A DNA stretch of 50,043 nucleotides from positions 1 through 50,043 of the forward strand of contig JBJHCR010000006.1 of NCBI GenBank assembly GCA_050486105.1. Reading direction: 5' to 3'. Every line of letters starts with the position of its first letter. Position 1 is the stretch's first letter. Below the pieces are notes generated by a model. It worked only from the letters and a program-made list of their open reading frames with translations, was not told where the DNA came from and made no database searches. Below are positions 34,189 to 42,711 of this stretch, piece by piece. A program made the translations under genes and the position numbers. This DNA is from JAEXNA01 sp050486105 (lineage in GTDB: Bacteria > Vulcanimicrobiota > Xenobia > Xenobiales > JADMJV01).

Positions 34189-34947
34189 GTGGCAGGACAT
34201 TCCAAGTGGAACAACATTCGGATCAAAAAAGGGCGCATGGATGCCTTGAGGGGGAAACTCTTCACCAAACTCTCCAAGGAGATTCTGGTGGCCGGAAAAG
34301 ATGGGGCTGACCCCGAGAGCAATTTTCGCCTCAAAGTGGCCATTCAGCGAGCCAAAAAAGAGAATCTTCCCGCTGCCAACATCGACCGCCTCTTGAAAAA
34401 GCTAGCCGGAGCCGATGGGGGTAACAGCATGGAAGAGGTGAGCTATGAAGGCTACGGTCCTGGGGGAGTGGCCATCTTGGTGGAAGCAGCCACCGACAAT
34501 CGAAACCGGACGGCGGCCGAAGTGCGCTTGATCTTCAACAAGAATAACGGCAGCATCGGTGAGGCAGGCTGTGTGGCCTGGCTTTTTGATCGAAGAGGGC
34601 AATTGTCCATCTCGAGAGAGCAAATCGACGAGGAAACCCTGCTGCTGGCGGCCATGGAAGCGGGAGCTCTAGACCTCAATTCCGATGAGAACGATGAAGC
34701 ATTCGCTGTTCTCACCGAGCCCACCGAACTGCATCAGGTGCGGCTGGGCCTCGAGGAGCAGGGACTGAAAGTCGAAGATGCTCAGTTGGTGCAGATCCCC
34801 AAGAATAGGGTGGAAACTTCTGCCGAGGATGCTGTTTGGTGCTTGAGGCTCACCGACGCCCTGGAAGATCAAGACGATGTTCAACAGGTGTTCTGCAACA
34901 TTGAACTCACCGACGAATTGATGGCCGCCATCGAAGACAAGGTTTAG
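34189..34947 (+). CDS. YebC/PmpR-family protein
   Basis: 252 aa. MAGHSKWNNIRIKKG is the family's fixed N-terminus; GYGPGGVAILVEA and NKNNGSIGEAGCVAWLF also match. Family members act as transcription regulators or, in recent work, as factors that help ribosomes through poly-proline. GTG start preceded by AGGAGAG. Next to ruvC as in many bacteria. Confidence 0.95.
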   Translation: MAGHSKWNNIRIKKGRMDALRGKLFTKLSKEILVAGKDGADPESNFRLKVAIQRAKKENLPAANIDRLLKKLAGADGGNSMEEVSYEGYGPGGVAILVEAATDNRNRTAAEVRLIFNKNNGSIGEAGCVAWLFDRRGQLSISREQIDEETLLLAAMEAGALDLNSDENDEAFAVLTEPTELHQVRLGLEEQGLKVEDAQLVQIPKNRVETSAEDAVWCLRLTDALEDQDDVQQVFCNIELTDELMAAIEDKV

Positions 34948-34953
34948 CAGAAA

Positions 34954-35454
34954 ATGTCCGAACCCGCTCGCACTCGCCTTTTGGGTCTCGACCCGGGGAT
35001 CGGGACCACCGGCTACGGGGTGATCGAGACCTGGGAGGACCAGGTACTACACCTGGAGCATGGGGTGCTCGAAACCAAGCCGGGCGGAGTCCGCCAAGAG
35101 CGTCTTCACGACTTGTACCAACAGTTTTGCCTGTTGCTGGATCGGGTCAAGCCCAACTTTGCCGGTGTTGAACACCTATACGCTGGACGCAATGCCACCA
35201 CCGCTATCCAAGTGGCCGAAGCCCGGGGAATTTTGCTGTTGGGACTGGCCGAGCGGAACATCCCGTCGCGCTCCTACGCCCCAGCAACCATCAAGGTCAG
35301 CCTAGCCGACTATGGGAAAGCCACTAAGCAGCAAGTGCGAGAGATCGTGATGGTGCAGCTCGGGCTGGAAAAGCCCCCTCAACCCGACGACGCTTCCGAT
35401 GGGCTAGCCTGCGCTCTGACTCTGCTCTACGACTCCTTGGAGACCGCCTGGTGA
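34954..35454 (+). CDS. ruvC: Holliday junction resolvase RuvC
   Basis: 166 aa. Metal-binding acidic residues in LGLDPGIGTTGYG, GVEHLYAGRN and the final QPDDASDGLACAL. It cuts junctions with RuvAB. Stop overlaps the ruvA GTG (GTGA). Confidence 0.96.
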   Translation: MSEPARTRLLGLDPGIGTTGYGVIETWEDQVLHLEHGVLETKPGGVRQERLHDLYQQFCLLLDRVKPNFAGVEHLYAGRNATTAIQVAEARGILLLGLAERNIPSRSYAPATIKVSLADYGKATKQQVREIVMVQLGLEKPPQPDDASDGLACALTLLYDSLETAW

Positions 35455-36071
35455 TCGACCACCTCCAAGGCGAACTCATCGCTCGAGCCCCCGATCACCT
35501 AGTTGTTCGTAGCCAAGGACTCGGATTTCGAGTGGAGATCCCGACAGGAACTTTTGCCAGCGTACTCCTGGGTGAGTTGGTCACTCTTCCTACGGTCCTG
35601 CTGCTGCGTCAAGACGCTATAGCCCTGTTTGGTTTTTCCACGGCCACCGAGCGAGAGTTCTTTCACCTCCTCACCGGGATCACCGGTATCGGACCGAAGA
35701 TAGCTCTTGGAATCCTGGGGCATAGCCCACCGGCTGCCTTGGCTGAAGCTATTCTAAATGAGGACATCACTGGACTGACTCAAGTCAAAGGTATAGGAAA
35801 AAAAGGAGCTCGCAGAATCGTGGTGGAGCTCTCGGAAAAAATCCGCAAGATGCGGTCTGAGGGAACCGTGGTGAGCTCGGCTTCGAACACCGACCTGCCG
35901 CTTTTTGAAGCTCAAGCCCTAGAGGAAGCCAGAGAAGTGCTGTTATCCTTAGGCTGTCGAGAAGAAGAGGCTGAGCTGGCCCTCAGGGAGGCTCAAGACG
36001 GAGTCGATTTGAGTACTGCCGAAGCCGCCGAACAGCTGATTATGAAAGCCCTCAAGCTATTGGGTTCTTAA
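35451..36071 (+). CDS. ruvA: Holliday junction branch migration protein RuvA
   Basis: 206 aa. N-terminal OB domain, HhH motifs (TGITGIGPKIALGIL and VKGIGKKGARRIVVEL) that bind junction DNA, and the C-terminal RuvB-binding domain (LSLGCREEEAELAL). GTG start overlapping ruvC. Ends in a 4-nt convergent overlap with the DUF1338 gene. ruvB is separate, 5.6 kb downstream. Confidence 0.96.
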   Translation: MIDHLQGELIARAPDHLVVRSQGLGFRVEIPTGTFASVLLGELVTLPTVLLLRQDAIALFGFSTATEREFFHLLTGITGIGPKIALGILGHSPPAALAEAILNEDITGLTQVKGIGKKGARRIVVELSEKIRKMRSEGTVVSSASNTDLPLFEAQALEEAREVLLSLGCREEEAELALREAQDGVDLSTAEAAEQLIMKALKLLGS

Positions 36072-36853
36072 CCTCGATTGGTGGATTCAAAAATCTTGTC
36101 AGCGCTCTTGGGGACAAAGCCGTCGAACCCGTCGAACCTTTGGGCGAACTCCACGTAGCAGGTGGTCACTTCATAAGGTTGACCTTCTCGGGGTGTCACC
36201 ACTATTCGATCCGCCAGAGTGGAACCTTGGACCAGCTTGACCTCCGGGGTTCCTTTGATACGACCACCCGCCAAGTTCATGCGAAATCCGGCTTGCTCCA
36301 GAAAACTCATCAAAGCATCGAGGTCTTCCAACCCCTCCAAAGCGTTCACTGAAACGGTGAAGTGGTTGGCACACAGCCCGTTCACCGACAACCAACCTGC
36401 ATACTCGCTCTCGGACAACAAGCCCTTATAGTCGGCCTCGCTTGGAAGCTCCCAAAGGGGACCAGCGAACAAACAGCTTGGCTCTCGCAAGACCTTGGGG
36501 TCAACTTGATTCACCAGCCCATCGATCATCTCTTGAGCCTCAGGTGAAAGTCGTCGAGTCTCAAGCTCTGAAAGAAAAACTCGGGGAAAGGCCCGATCCG
36601 AATGCAGATAGCCGAAAGCGTTCAGAAACTTGTCTTCGAAGCGATACGGCTCGAAGCGTTTATATCCGAATGCCAACAGATGGGATTCTAGATCGGCCAA
36701 GGCCATGGGAGAACAGTCAAAGGTTCTAAAAGCTACGTGGTCGTTGATCCAAACCTCGCCGCACTCTTCCAGCAGTGCTCGGATTTTGAGCGCTGAGGGA
36801 GCGATCTCCACATAGTGTTGCCATAGTTGGTCGAAAAATGTTGCAGTGGTCAT
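36068..36853 (-). CDS. DUF1338-family putative non-heme iron oxygenase
   Basis: 261 aa from ATG 36853 (the frame extends to a GTG at 36904 that overlaps the neighbour). DUF1338 includes HglS/YdcJ, a 2-oxoadipate dioxygenase/decarboxylase of lysine breakdown. The metal ligands are recognisable: His in INDHVAFRTF, His in LCANHFTVSVN and Glu in TTCYVEFAQR, with conserved YHSDRAFPRVFLSEL-like text. It is about half the length of HglS and represents the short form, whose substrate is unknown. Confidence 0.85.
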   Translation of the reverse strand: MTTATFFDQLWQHYVEIAPSALKIRALLEECGEVWINDHVAFRTFDCSPMALADLESHLLAFGYKRFEPYRFEDKFLNAFGYLHSDRAFPRVFLSELETRRLSPEAQEMIDGLVNQVDPKVLREPSCLFAGPLWELPSEADYKGLLSESEYAGWLSVNGLCANHFTVSVNALEGLEDLDALMSFLEQAGFRMNLAGGRIKGTPEVKLVQGSTLADRIVVTPREGQPYEVTTCYVEFAQRFDGFDGFVPKSADKIFESTNRG

Positions 36854-36888
36854 CTTGAAAAAGTTGAGCCTAAGGCACAGAAATCCTC

Positions 36889-38100
36889 TTAGGCTAGAAA
36901 CCACTCCTGTTCGGCGTCAAGAATTGAAGACCCGCTCTCCACAGAAGATGCTTGAGAGTCGCCATAATACTGACTCACAGCCTGGGTTGCAAGGTCGGTG
37001 AGGCGATCACGATTCTGAAAATACCTAACCAGACCGCGAGCCTGGGCTTGATGAGTATCGCCGGGCAGATCCTCGTGATTAAGCTCCAGATCGAAACACA
37101 AGTCACGAAGATCATCCCGTCCAAAACGTGTTTGCAAGAAATCGTCTAGCCCCACTGTGTCTACTTTTCCATCGGCTCCAATCAAGTTTGGAGGGTCGAG
37201 CTTTGGCGCTTTTTGAGTCGGCTCTGGTAGTGGTGAAACCAGAGGAGCAGCGGCTGCTCGCTCTCGAGCAAAGGCAACAGCTCCCTCGGCTAAATTCTGG
37301 TAGCCGCCACGCCTCTTGAAATGCCCGATCAGGGTGCGAGCCAGCGAAGTGCGGGTGTGCGTACCGTCATTGAGTGTCTCAGGATCGACTCCCATAGACT
37401 TACTCAGCTCTTGAAGCTCTTGGTAGCTGAAGCAGTTGTCCAACTGTCTTCGAAAGGTCCCCTGCCCCGATTCCGTCAAGTCAGACGCAGTCTTCGTAAA
37501 GAGATGCAACTTTGAGGGACGCTGAAACGAGGGTACCCCTTGAGGGTTTTCAGAGGTGAAAGTCAAGGCCGTCTCGTGCAGGACCGTCTCCCCGAATTCT
37601 CGGCGACACTTTTCCGCCAAAGCTAAAGCTTTGGTAGAAAGATCTTTACCCCTGAGATTCTCGTGATCGACACCCATCTCATAACATAGGGCAGCAAAGT
37701 CCGATAGCTCAAAGGTCTCCCGAATGCCCTGGATCACCGTACTAGGGACGAACAAACCTTCTATACGGTAATCCTCGAAGGTTCGTGGAAATCCCGCCTG
37801 GTGAAACTTGTTGGTCTTAGTTGACGACTCGGTTGAGGCCACACCTACTAAACCCTCGGAAGACTGACTCAAAGTCAGGCGAACTCCATCCAGACAGCCA
37901 GTCCTTGGGAAGTCCGGAGATTTGAGTGTTCCCTGGACCGGGAAATCTGGGCCCAAAGTCCTCGGCTCAATGCCAGATCCCACAACTTCCAGCTCTGCCT
38001 TGGATTCTGTCGCGATCCTTGAGTAGAGGTTCTCCCTAAAGGACTCTGTCGCGTTCCTTGAATAGAGACTATTCCTAAAGTTTATGCCTGAGATACCCAT
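36889..38100 (-). CDS. Protein with three effector-associated (death-like) domains
   Basis: 403 aa; start ATG 38100 has AGGAGG 9 nt upstream. N-terminal 110 residues are low complexity and include a 13-residue tandem duplication (LYSR(N/I)ATES twice). Three similar helical modules follow at about 118-178, 213-275 and 317-378. The third is clearest: FGRDDLRDLCFDLELNHEDL, then a PG and an ARGLVRYFQNR helix. This is the pattern of effector-associated/bacterial death-like domains, which join conflict-system effectors to sensors by like-with-like contacts. No protease, NTPase, TIR or other effector is fused. Likely an adaptor or orphan; no partner with the same domain is visible in the window. Confidence 0.75.
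   Translation of the reverse strand: MGISGINFRNSLYSRNATESFRENLYSRIATESKAELEVVGSGIEPRTLGPDFPVQGTLKSPDFPRTGCLDGVRLTLSQSSEGLVGVASTESSTKTNKFHQAGFPRTFEDYRIEGLFVPSTVIQGIRETFELSDFAALCYEMGVDHENLRGKDLSTKALALAEKCRREFGETVLHETALTFTSENPQGVPSFQRPSKLHLFTKTASDLTESGQGTFRRQLDNCFSYQELQELSKSMGVDPETLNDGTHTRTSLARTLIGHFKRRGGYQNLAEGAVAFARERAAAAPLVSPLPEPTQKAPKLDPPNLIGADGKVDTVGLDDFLQTRFGRDDLRDLCFDLELNHEDLPGDTHQAQARGLVRYFQNRDRLTDLATQAVSQYYGDSQASSVESGSSILDAEQEWFLA
38003..38080. repeat. 39-bp tandem repeat (two units) inside the EAD gene
   Basis: Units at 38003-38041 and 38042-38080 differ at a few positions and encode the 13-residue duplication near the N-terminus of the EAD protein. Confidence 0.85.
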
Positions 38101-38231
38101 GATGTGAATCCTCCTGTGAGGATCATCATCCCATGACCGGATTGCCCAAGTGTTGCCAAGAGAGACGGTGTCAGTCCGAGCTGTGCACCTAAAGCTCCAG
38201 GAAATCGGGAAGGGCAATAGAACATCTCAAA

Positions 38232-38888
38232 ATGCTCAAGCTCTACGGTCTATCGATCAGCAACTACTACAACATCGCCAAGCTCGCCTTATTGGAGAAG
38301 GGCCTGGACTTTGAAGAGGTGCCTGCCCGTCCAGGGAGTCCAGAGTTCCTGACCTTGAACCCTACCGGCAAGATCCCGGCACTGGGCACCGAACACGGGA
38401 TTTTGTGCGAGAGCCAGGCGATCCTGGTCTACTTGGAGAGGCTGAAACCCGAACCGGCCCTCTATCCAGCCGACCCCTTCCAAGCCGGCCTTGCGCAGCA
38501 ACTGCACAACTTCGTCGATCTGTACCTCGATGGGTCGGTCAGGCCTCTCATTGGGGCCGCCTACTTCGGAGCCCAGGCCACAGAAGAAACTCTCGACACA
38601 GCCAGGGCCGCCCTGGAAGAAGGACTTGAGGCCTTCAGCAAGTGCGCAAAGTTCGAACCCTACCTAGCCGGGTCGGACCTGACTCACGCCGACCTTGCCG
38701 CCGTCAACACTTTTGGATTGGTGATCGACATGGCCAAGCGTCTGGAGTTACCGAATCCCTTGGAAAAGCTCCCTGCTCTCGGAGATTATCTTAAGATGAT
38801 GCATGAGCGTCCCACCGTGCTCAAGATCGAATCGGACCGAAAAGCGGCCATGGCTTCCCTGCTGGCCCAAAGCGGATCAGCCCAATAG
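38232..38888 (+). CDS. Glutathione S-transferase family protein
   Basis: 218 aa. Thioredoxin-fold N-terminus MLKLYGLSISNYYNIAKLAL with the NPTGKIPALG cis-proline loop and ESQAILVYLE glutathione gamma-glutamyl contact, then an all-helical domain ending ...TVLKIESDRKAA. Candidate catalytic Ser/Tyr in SNYYN. Role could be detoxification or a specialised isomerase/reductase. Divergent from the EAD gene (131 nt between them, no clear promoter); convergent with a 12-nt overlap at the Nudix-like gene. Confidence 0.92.
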   Translation: MLKLYGLSISNYYNIAKLALLEKGLDFEEVPARPGSPEFLTLNPTGKIPALGTEHGILCESQAILVYLERLKPEPALYPADPFQAGLAQQLHNFVDLYLDGSVRPLIGAAYFGAQATEETLDTARAALEEGLEAFSKCAKFEPYLAGSDLTHADLAAVNTFGLVIDMAKRLELPNPLEKLPALGDYLKMMHERPTVLKIESDRKAAMASLLAQSGSAQ

Positions 38889-39656
38889 CGGGTTGGCTGC
38901 AAACCAGGATGCTCCCCAGCGGCGCCGACCTTCAGTCCAAAGCACCGCCACTCCCGCCGGGACCAGGCGGTCCCGCTGTTCAGCGATCCAGTCGGGCAAG
39001 GCTTCAGGGCAGACCGGCGCCGTCAGCAAGCCGTCTTGCTCCCAAGCCCCGCTTCGAGAACGCGCCGTCAGAGCCTTAAGACTCAAGGACGTTCGAGCCG
39101 AGCAGGCCAGCAAGTAGACCCCGGCTTCTTCGGCGTAGATCAGTCCGGTGCATCGGGGTTCCTCCAGTTCGCTTGCTTCGAGGCCCAGCTCTTCCTTGGC
39201 TTCACAGAACACGGTCTCCAGGGCACATCTGGGAGGTTGTACACTGCCCGACGGAGCCACGTGCCACTTGTTGGGAACGGTGGCCACCCGGGCGCTGCGT
39301 CGCTCGATGACAAAACCATCAGCACACTCTAAAGCACAAGACACCGCCAGCGCCTCGGCCTTGAGCTTCCACTCAGGATGAGCCTTGCAGCCCACCACCT
39401 GGGAGTAGTCTCCTCGGTCGACTTGCAATTCCAGGGTCTTACCGAGAGAGAAGCTTCGAACTCTATAGATGGGGTCCGCCGTGACCCGTTGCCCCAGCTT
39501 CCGAAGTCGCTGGCAAGCTTGATCCGCCAACATCTGGCGTTCGGGACCAAGCTGGAAGTGCTGTCCGGTTTCTCTTAGGGTTACCTTCCCCAGAGGGGTC
39601 TCACCCAGCGCTAGTATGCGAGCTGAGGAGGTTCCAAGAATGACTGGAGTCAACAT
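38877..39656 (-). CDS. Nudix-like hydrolase with imperfect Nudix box
   Basis: 259 aa from ATG 39656 (frame open to TTG 39701). The segment GSVQPPRCALETVFCEAKEELGLEA matches the Nudix box layout except that the Arg of REUxEE is replaced by Cys (CEAKEELGL); the metal-binding Glu residues are kept. Preceded by FVIERRSARVATVPNKWHVAP, typical strand and loop before the box. Possible pyrophosphohydrolase; substrate unknown. The N-terminal 130 residues carry no recognised domain. Confidence 0.75.
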   Translation of the reverse strand: MLTPVILGTSSARILALGETPLGKVTLRETGQHFQLGPERQMLADQACQRLRKLGQRVTADPIYRVRSFSLGKTLELQVDRGDYSQVVGCKAHPEWKLKAEALAVSCALECADGFVIERRSARVATVPNKWHVAPSGSVQPPRCALETVFCEAKEELGLEASELEEPRCTGLIYAEEAGVYLLACSARTSLSLKALTARSRSGAWEQDGLLTAPVCPEALPDWIAEQRDRLVPAGVAVLWTEGRRRWGASWFAANPLLG

Positions 39657-39761
39657 AGAAGCCGCCAGGTTAGGCAGAAAGAGTAGAACTCCTTGATCCA
39701 AATGTTCGCCCGAGGATATTGCGATTCCCTGAGCACAGAATCCTCGGCAAAACCAACTCTG

Positions 39762-41531
39762 TCACTGAGCTGGGATGATCACCGCATCGCTAGGAAACGA
39801 AAGTCCCATACCTGTATAGGTATCCAAAAAGGTCAATCCCCCTTCTGGGCTGATGCTCAAAGCATCGATCTGGTAGGGCTCGGCGGCGATCACGGCATAG
39901 ATGAACTGGCCGGTATGCTCGACGACCAGACCACGAGCAATTGGGGCTATGGCAACCGACTCCCCGAAAGGGGTCAAACTTCCGTCGTCCTCGGTGGTCA
40001 GAGGAACCAGCACCCCGCCACCTCCATCTCCGGCCACATATAAGATGGGAAGGGTGGGGTGAAGGGCCATAGTTCGAGGAGTAAAGTTCGGTATCGTCCT
40101 CTTGCTCACTTGAGTGAGGGAGCCATTGGCGGTAAAGGCAAAAGTACTGACTGAATCGCTACCAAGGTTGGCAACGTATAGGAAATTGCCATCTCGGCTC
40201 AAAAGGGTAAAGTGCGGAATGTCCCCAGGGTCAGTCGGAACATTGGGGTTCAGAGGATCAACAAAACTGAGCTCTCCGGTATCGAGATCGATCTGCTGAA
40301 CGTTTATGCTGTCAGCATTGCGGTTTGCCGTGTACATTCTGTCGCCGGAAGCGTTGAAGGTCGGGGCGATCGATCGACCTCCGGAACTCATGCCTGGCAA
40401 CAGCGGAGAATTCGGATTGACGGCCAAGGCTCCATCGCTACCGACGAGAAGGCCGGCCACGTTTCCCGTAGCGTCGTTGACGTAGGCAAACCTTTGCGAA
40501 GGATGGATGGCCATTTTTTGCAAAGAGCCTGTAAGCTCAGCAAATTCCTCACCGATCCTTGAGAGCAACCCTGTCTGAGCATCCACTTCGTAGGAGACCA
40601 GGGTTCCGGTGATCACGTTCACGGTGTATAAGAATCGTTCGTCTGGCGTTTTGGCTATGCCAAGGGGGCGTCCTGCGTTTGGCTCGATGACCACCTGTGA
40701 AAGGGTCCCGTCGAGGGCCACGGCAATAACGCTCACAGACCCCCCGCCCAAGTTAGGGGTGGGGTTGGCGACATAGATGTAAGCCAGGTTCTCGGTGGTC
40801 ACCTCGGTGAAGGTGATGGTCACCGTGGCCTGGTCGGTGCCGGTTGAGTCGCTCAACCGATAGACGAAGCTGTCGTTCCCGGTGGCAGTAAGATTCGAGG
40901 TGTAACTGAAGCTCCCGTCAGGCTCGAGTTCGAGCGATCCCTGGGTGGGAGCAGTGACTAAGCTTACCGTCCCTCCGTCGCTGGTGTCGTTGCTGAGAAC
41001 CCCAGAGGCGGCCCCGACCGCCAGAGTAGTCCCCGGGACATTTGTGTAGGCATCATCTCTGGCCACCGGTCCGGGAGTGATGATCGATCCAGCCTCTAAG
41101 AACAAAGTGAGCGAGGTGGTTTGGCCAGGAAGCACGACCAAATCCGTTGCGGACTCACTCAGAACTTGGTCGTCCGAATCAAAACCTCTGAGTACCAATC
41201 GGTAAGTACCGGACGGGACGGCGGTGAACACCAATTCGGCGACATGGGCCTCTTGGGCAACCAGCACCTCACTGGTAAAAGCAGGTGAGCCATTCTGGAA
41301 GAGAGTCGCTTCGACCCTTTCGATAAACCCGAAGGAAGCATCTTGCAGCGCAAATTCTTGCGGGTTGTTCCCAATCAGGTTGACAGTGAGTCTCACATCG
41401 TGCAAATCACCTGCATCGCTTCGAGAAGTGTCTCCACCAGCGCCAAGACCGCTCTCGCATCCTGCCAGCAGACCTAGGGTAAAAAGAACGACAAGGGTGG
41501 AGACAAATCTAGTTGAAATATACCGCTTCAT
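39762..41531 (-). CDS. Lipoprotein with Ig/cadherin-like domain and beta-propeller
   Basis: 589 aa. Lipobox LLAGC after a hydrophobic signal, so lipid-anchored. Then an N-terminal beta domain (about 45-150), a Big/cadherin-like repeat (VARDDAYTNVPGTTL... VLSNDTSDGGTVSLV... GSFSYTSN), and a C-terminal region of repeated YVTN/lactonase-type blades: AYIYVANPT, RFLYTVNVI, RFAYVNDAT, RMYTANRNA, FLYVANLGS, ILYVAGDGG, FIYAVIAAE. Seven such motifs fit a seven-bladed propeller. Probably cell-surface binding; no catalytic residues that I can assign. Divergent from ruvB. Confidence 0.88.
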   Translation of the reverse strand: MKRYISTRFVSTLVVLFTLGLLAGCESGLGAGGDTSRSDAGDLHDVRLTVNLIGNNPQEFALQDASFGFIERVEATLFQNGSPAFTSEVLVAQEAHVAELVFTAVPSGTYRLVLRGFDSDDQVLSESATDLVVLPGQTTSLTLFLEAGSIITPGPVARDDAYTNVPGTTLAVGAASGVLSNDTSDGGTVSLVTAPTQGSLELEPDGSFSYTSNLTATGNDSFVYRLSDSTGTDQATVTITFTEVTTENLAYIYVANPTPNLGGGSVSVIAVALDGTLSQVVIEPNAGRPLGIAKTPDERFLYTVNVITGTLVSYEVDAQTGLLSRIGEEFAELTGSLQKMAIHPSQRFAYVNDATGNVAGLLVGSDGALAVNPNSPLLPGMSSGGRSIAPTFNASGDRMYTANRNADSINVQQIDLDTGELSFVDPLNPNVPTDPGDIPHFTLLSRDGNFLYVANLGSDSVSTFAFTANGSLTQVSKRTIPNFTPRTMALHPTLPILYVAGDGGGGVLVPLTTEDDGSLTPFGESVAIAPIARGLVVEHTGQFIYAVIAAEPYQIDALSISPEGGLTFLDTYTGMGLSFPSDAVIIPAQ

Positions 41532-41679
41532 CGGTGTTTTTTCTTTGTTCGGAAAACTTTCCCTTGCGGCTCGACAAGGTTCCCAATTTGAATCCCGGAT
41601 GGCAATGGAACCGAGAGTTTCCTCCGAAGGCCTAGTCGGAGAGGGGAGGAGGGTCGACTACCTAGCAGAATTGAACAAA

Positions 41680-42699
41680 ATGCCACCTCCCCAGAGAATT
41701 CTTTCACCCCAGCGTCTGAACCGGGAAACCGATGAGGGTGAACTCAGCCTTCGCCCCCGCACCCTTGACGAGTATGTGGGTCAGGAAGAAGTGGTTCGAA
41801 ACTTGCGGGTTTTTCTCCAGGCCGCCAGAGACCGGGGGGAGGCGGTAGACCACGTTCTTCTCAGCGGTCCCCCAGGACTGGGAAAGACGACCCTGGCCAA
41901 TCTGGTGGCCCACGAAATGGGGACACAACTGGTTGCCACCTCGGGACCGGCCATCGAGCGCCCCATAGATCTACTGGTACTCCTGAATAGTCTCGGCCCG
42001 AGAGACATCCTCTTCATTGATGAAATCCATCGCATGTCTCGCACCGTCGAAGAAATCTTGTATCCGGCCATGGAGGACCTGGCATTCGATCGCATCATCA
42101 GCAAAGGAGTGCGAAAGCGCGCCGTTCGCCATCGAATCGAGCCCTTCACCCTGGTGGGCGCCACCACTAGGTCGGGCTCTTTATCGGCTCCCTTGCGCAG
42201 CCGCTTCGGGATCCTTTTTCACCTGGACTTCTACCCCCCCGAAGAGCTTCAGCAGATCCTCTTGGCCTCAGCCAAGCGCCTGGGTCTCTCGGTCACTCCC
42301 GAAGGGGCTTTGGAGATCGCCGGTCGCTGCCGAGGCACGCCCAGGATAGCGAACCGACTCTTGCGGAGGGTGCGGGACTTTGCCCAGGTCGATGGAATCA
42401 AAGTCATCGACCAACTTCAAACCCGAGAAGCTCTCGATCGTATGGGTATCGACCGGGGTGGCTTGGACCGCCTGGATCAAAGGATCCTAAAGAGCTTGAC
42501 CCAAGCCTTCGAAGGTCGAGCGGTGGGTCTGCAAACCCTGGCCGCCTCAGTCGGGGAGGATCCTTTCAATCTGGAAGAGATGTATGAACCCTTTCTCCTC
42601 AACCACGGCTACATCCGCAAAACGCCGAGAGGCCGGGTCGCCACTCGAAGAGCCTTTTCCCATCTGGGGCTCCCGTTTCCTGGCCTCGAGGTGGGTTAG
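41680..42699 (+). CDS. ruvB: Holliday junction helicase RuvB
   Basis: 339 aa from ATG 41680, where RuvB similarity begins (ILSPQRLN..., RPRTLDEYVGQ); ATG 41605 would add 25 residues, and the open frame further up overlaps the lipoprotein gene. Walker A GPPGLGKTTLA, Walker B DILFIDEIHR, sensor GATTRSGSLSAPLRSRFG, arginine region and C-terminal winged helix (YIRKTPRGRVATRRAFSHL). Motor partner of RuvA. Confidence 0.96.
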   Translation: MPPPQRILSPQRLNRETDEGELSLRPRTLDEYVGQEEVVRNLRVFLQAARDRGEAVDHVLLSGPPGLGKTTLANLVAHEMGTQLVATSGPAIERPIDLLVLLNSLGPRDILFIDEIHRMSRTVEEILYPAMEDLAFDRIISKGVRKRAVRHRIEPFTLVGATTRSGSLSAPLRSRFGILFHLDFYPPEELQQILLASAKRLGLSVTPEGALEIAGRCRGTPRIANRLLRRVRDFAQVDGIKVIDQLQTREALDRMGIDRGGLDRLDQRILKSLTQAFEGRAVGLQTLAASVGEDPFNLEEMYEPFLLNHGYIRKTPRGRVATRRAFSHLGLPFPGLEVG

Positions 42700-42711
42700 C
42701 CCAAGAGTACA

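Noticed and set aside
37000..41600. CRISPR array or phage genes in the accessory block
   Set aside because: No regularly spaced repeats, integrase, capsid or terminase gene found.
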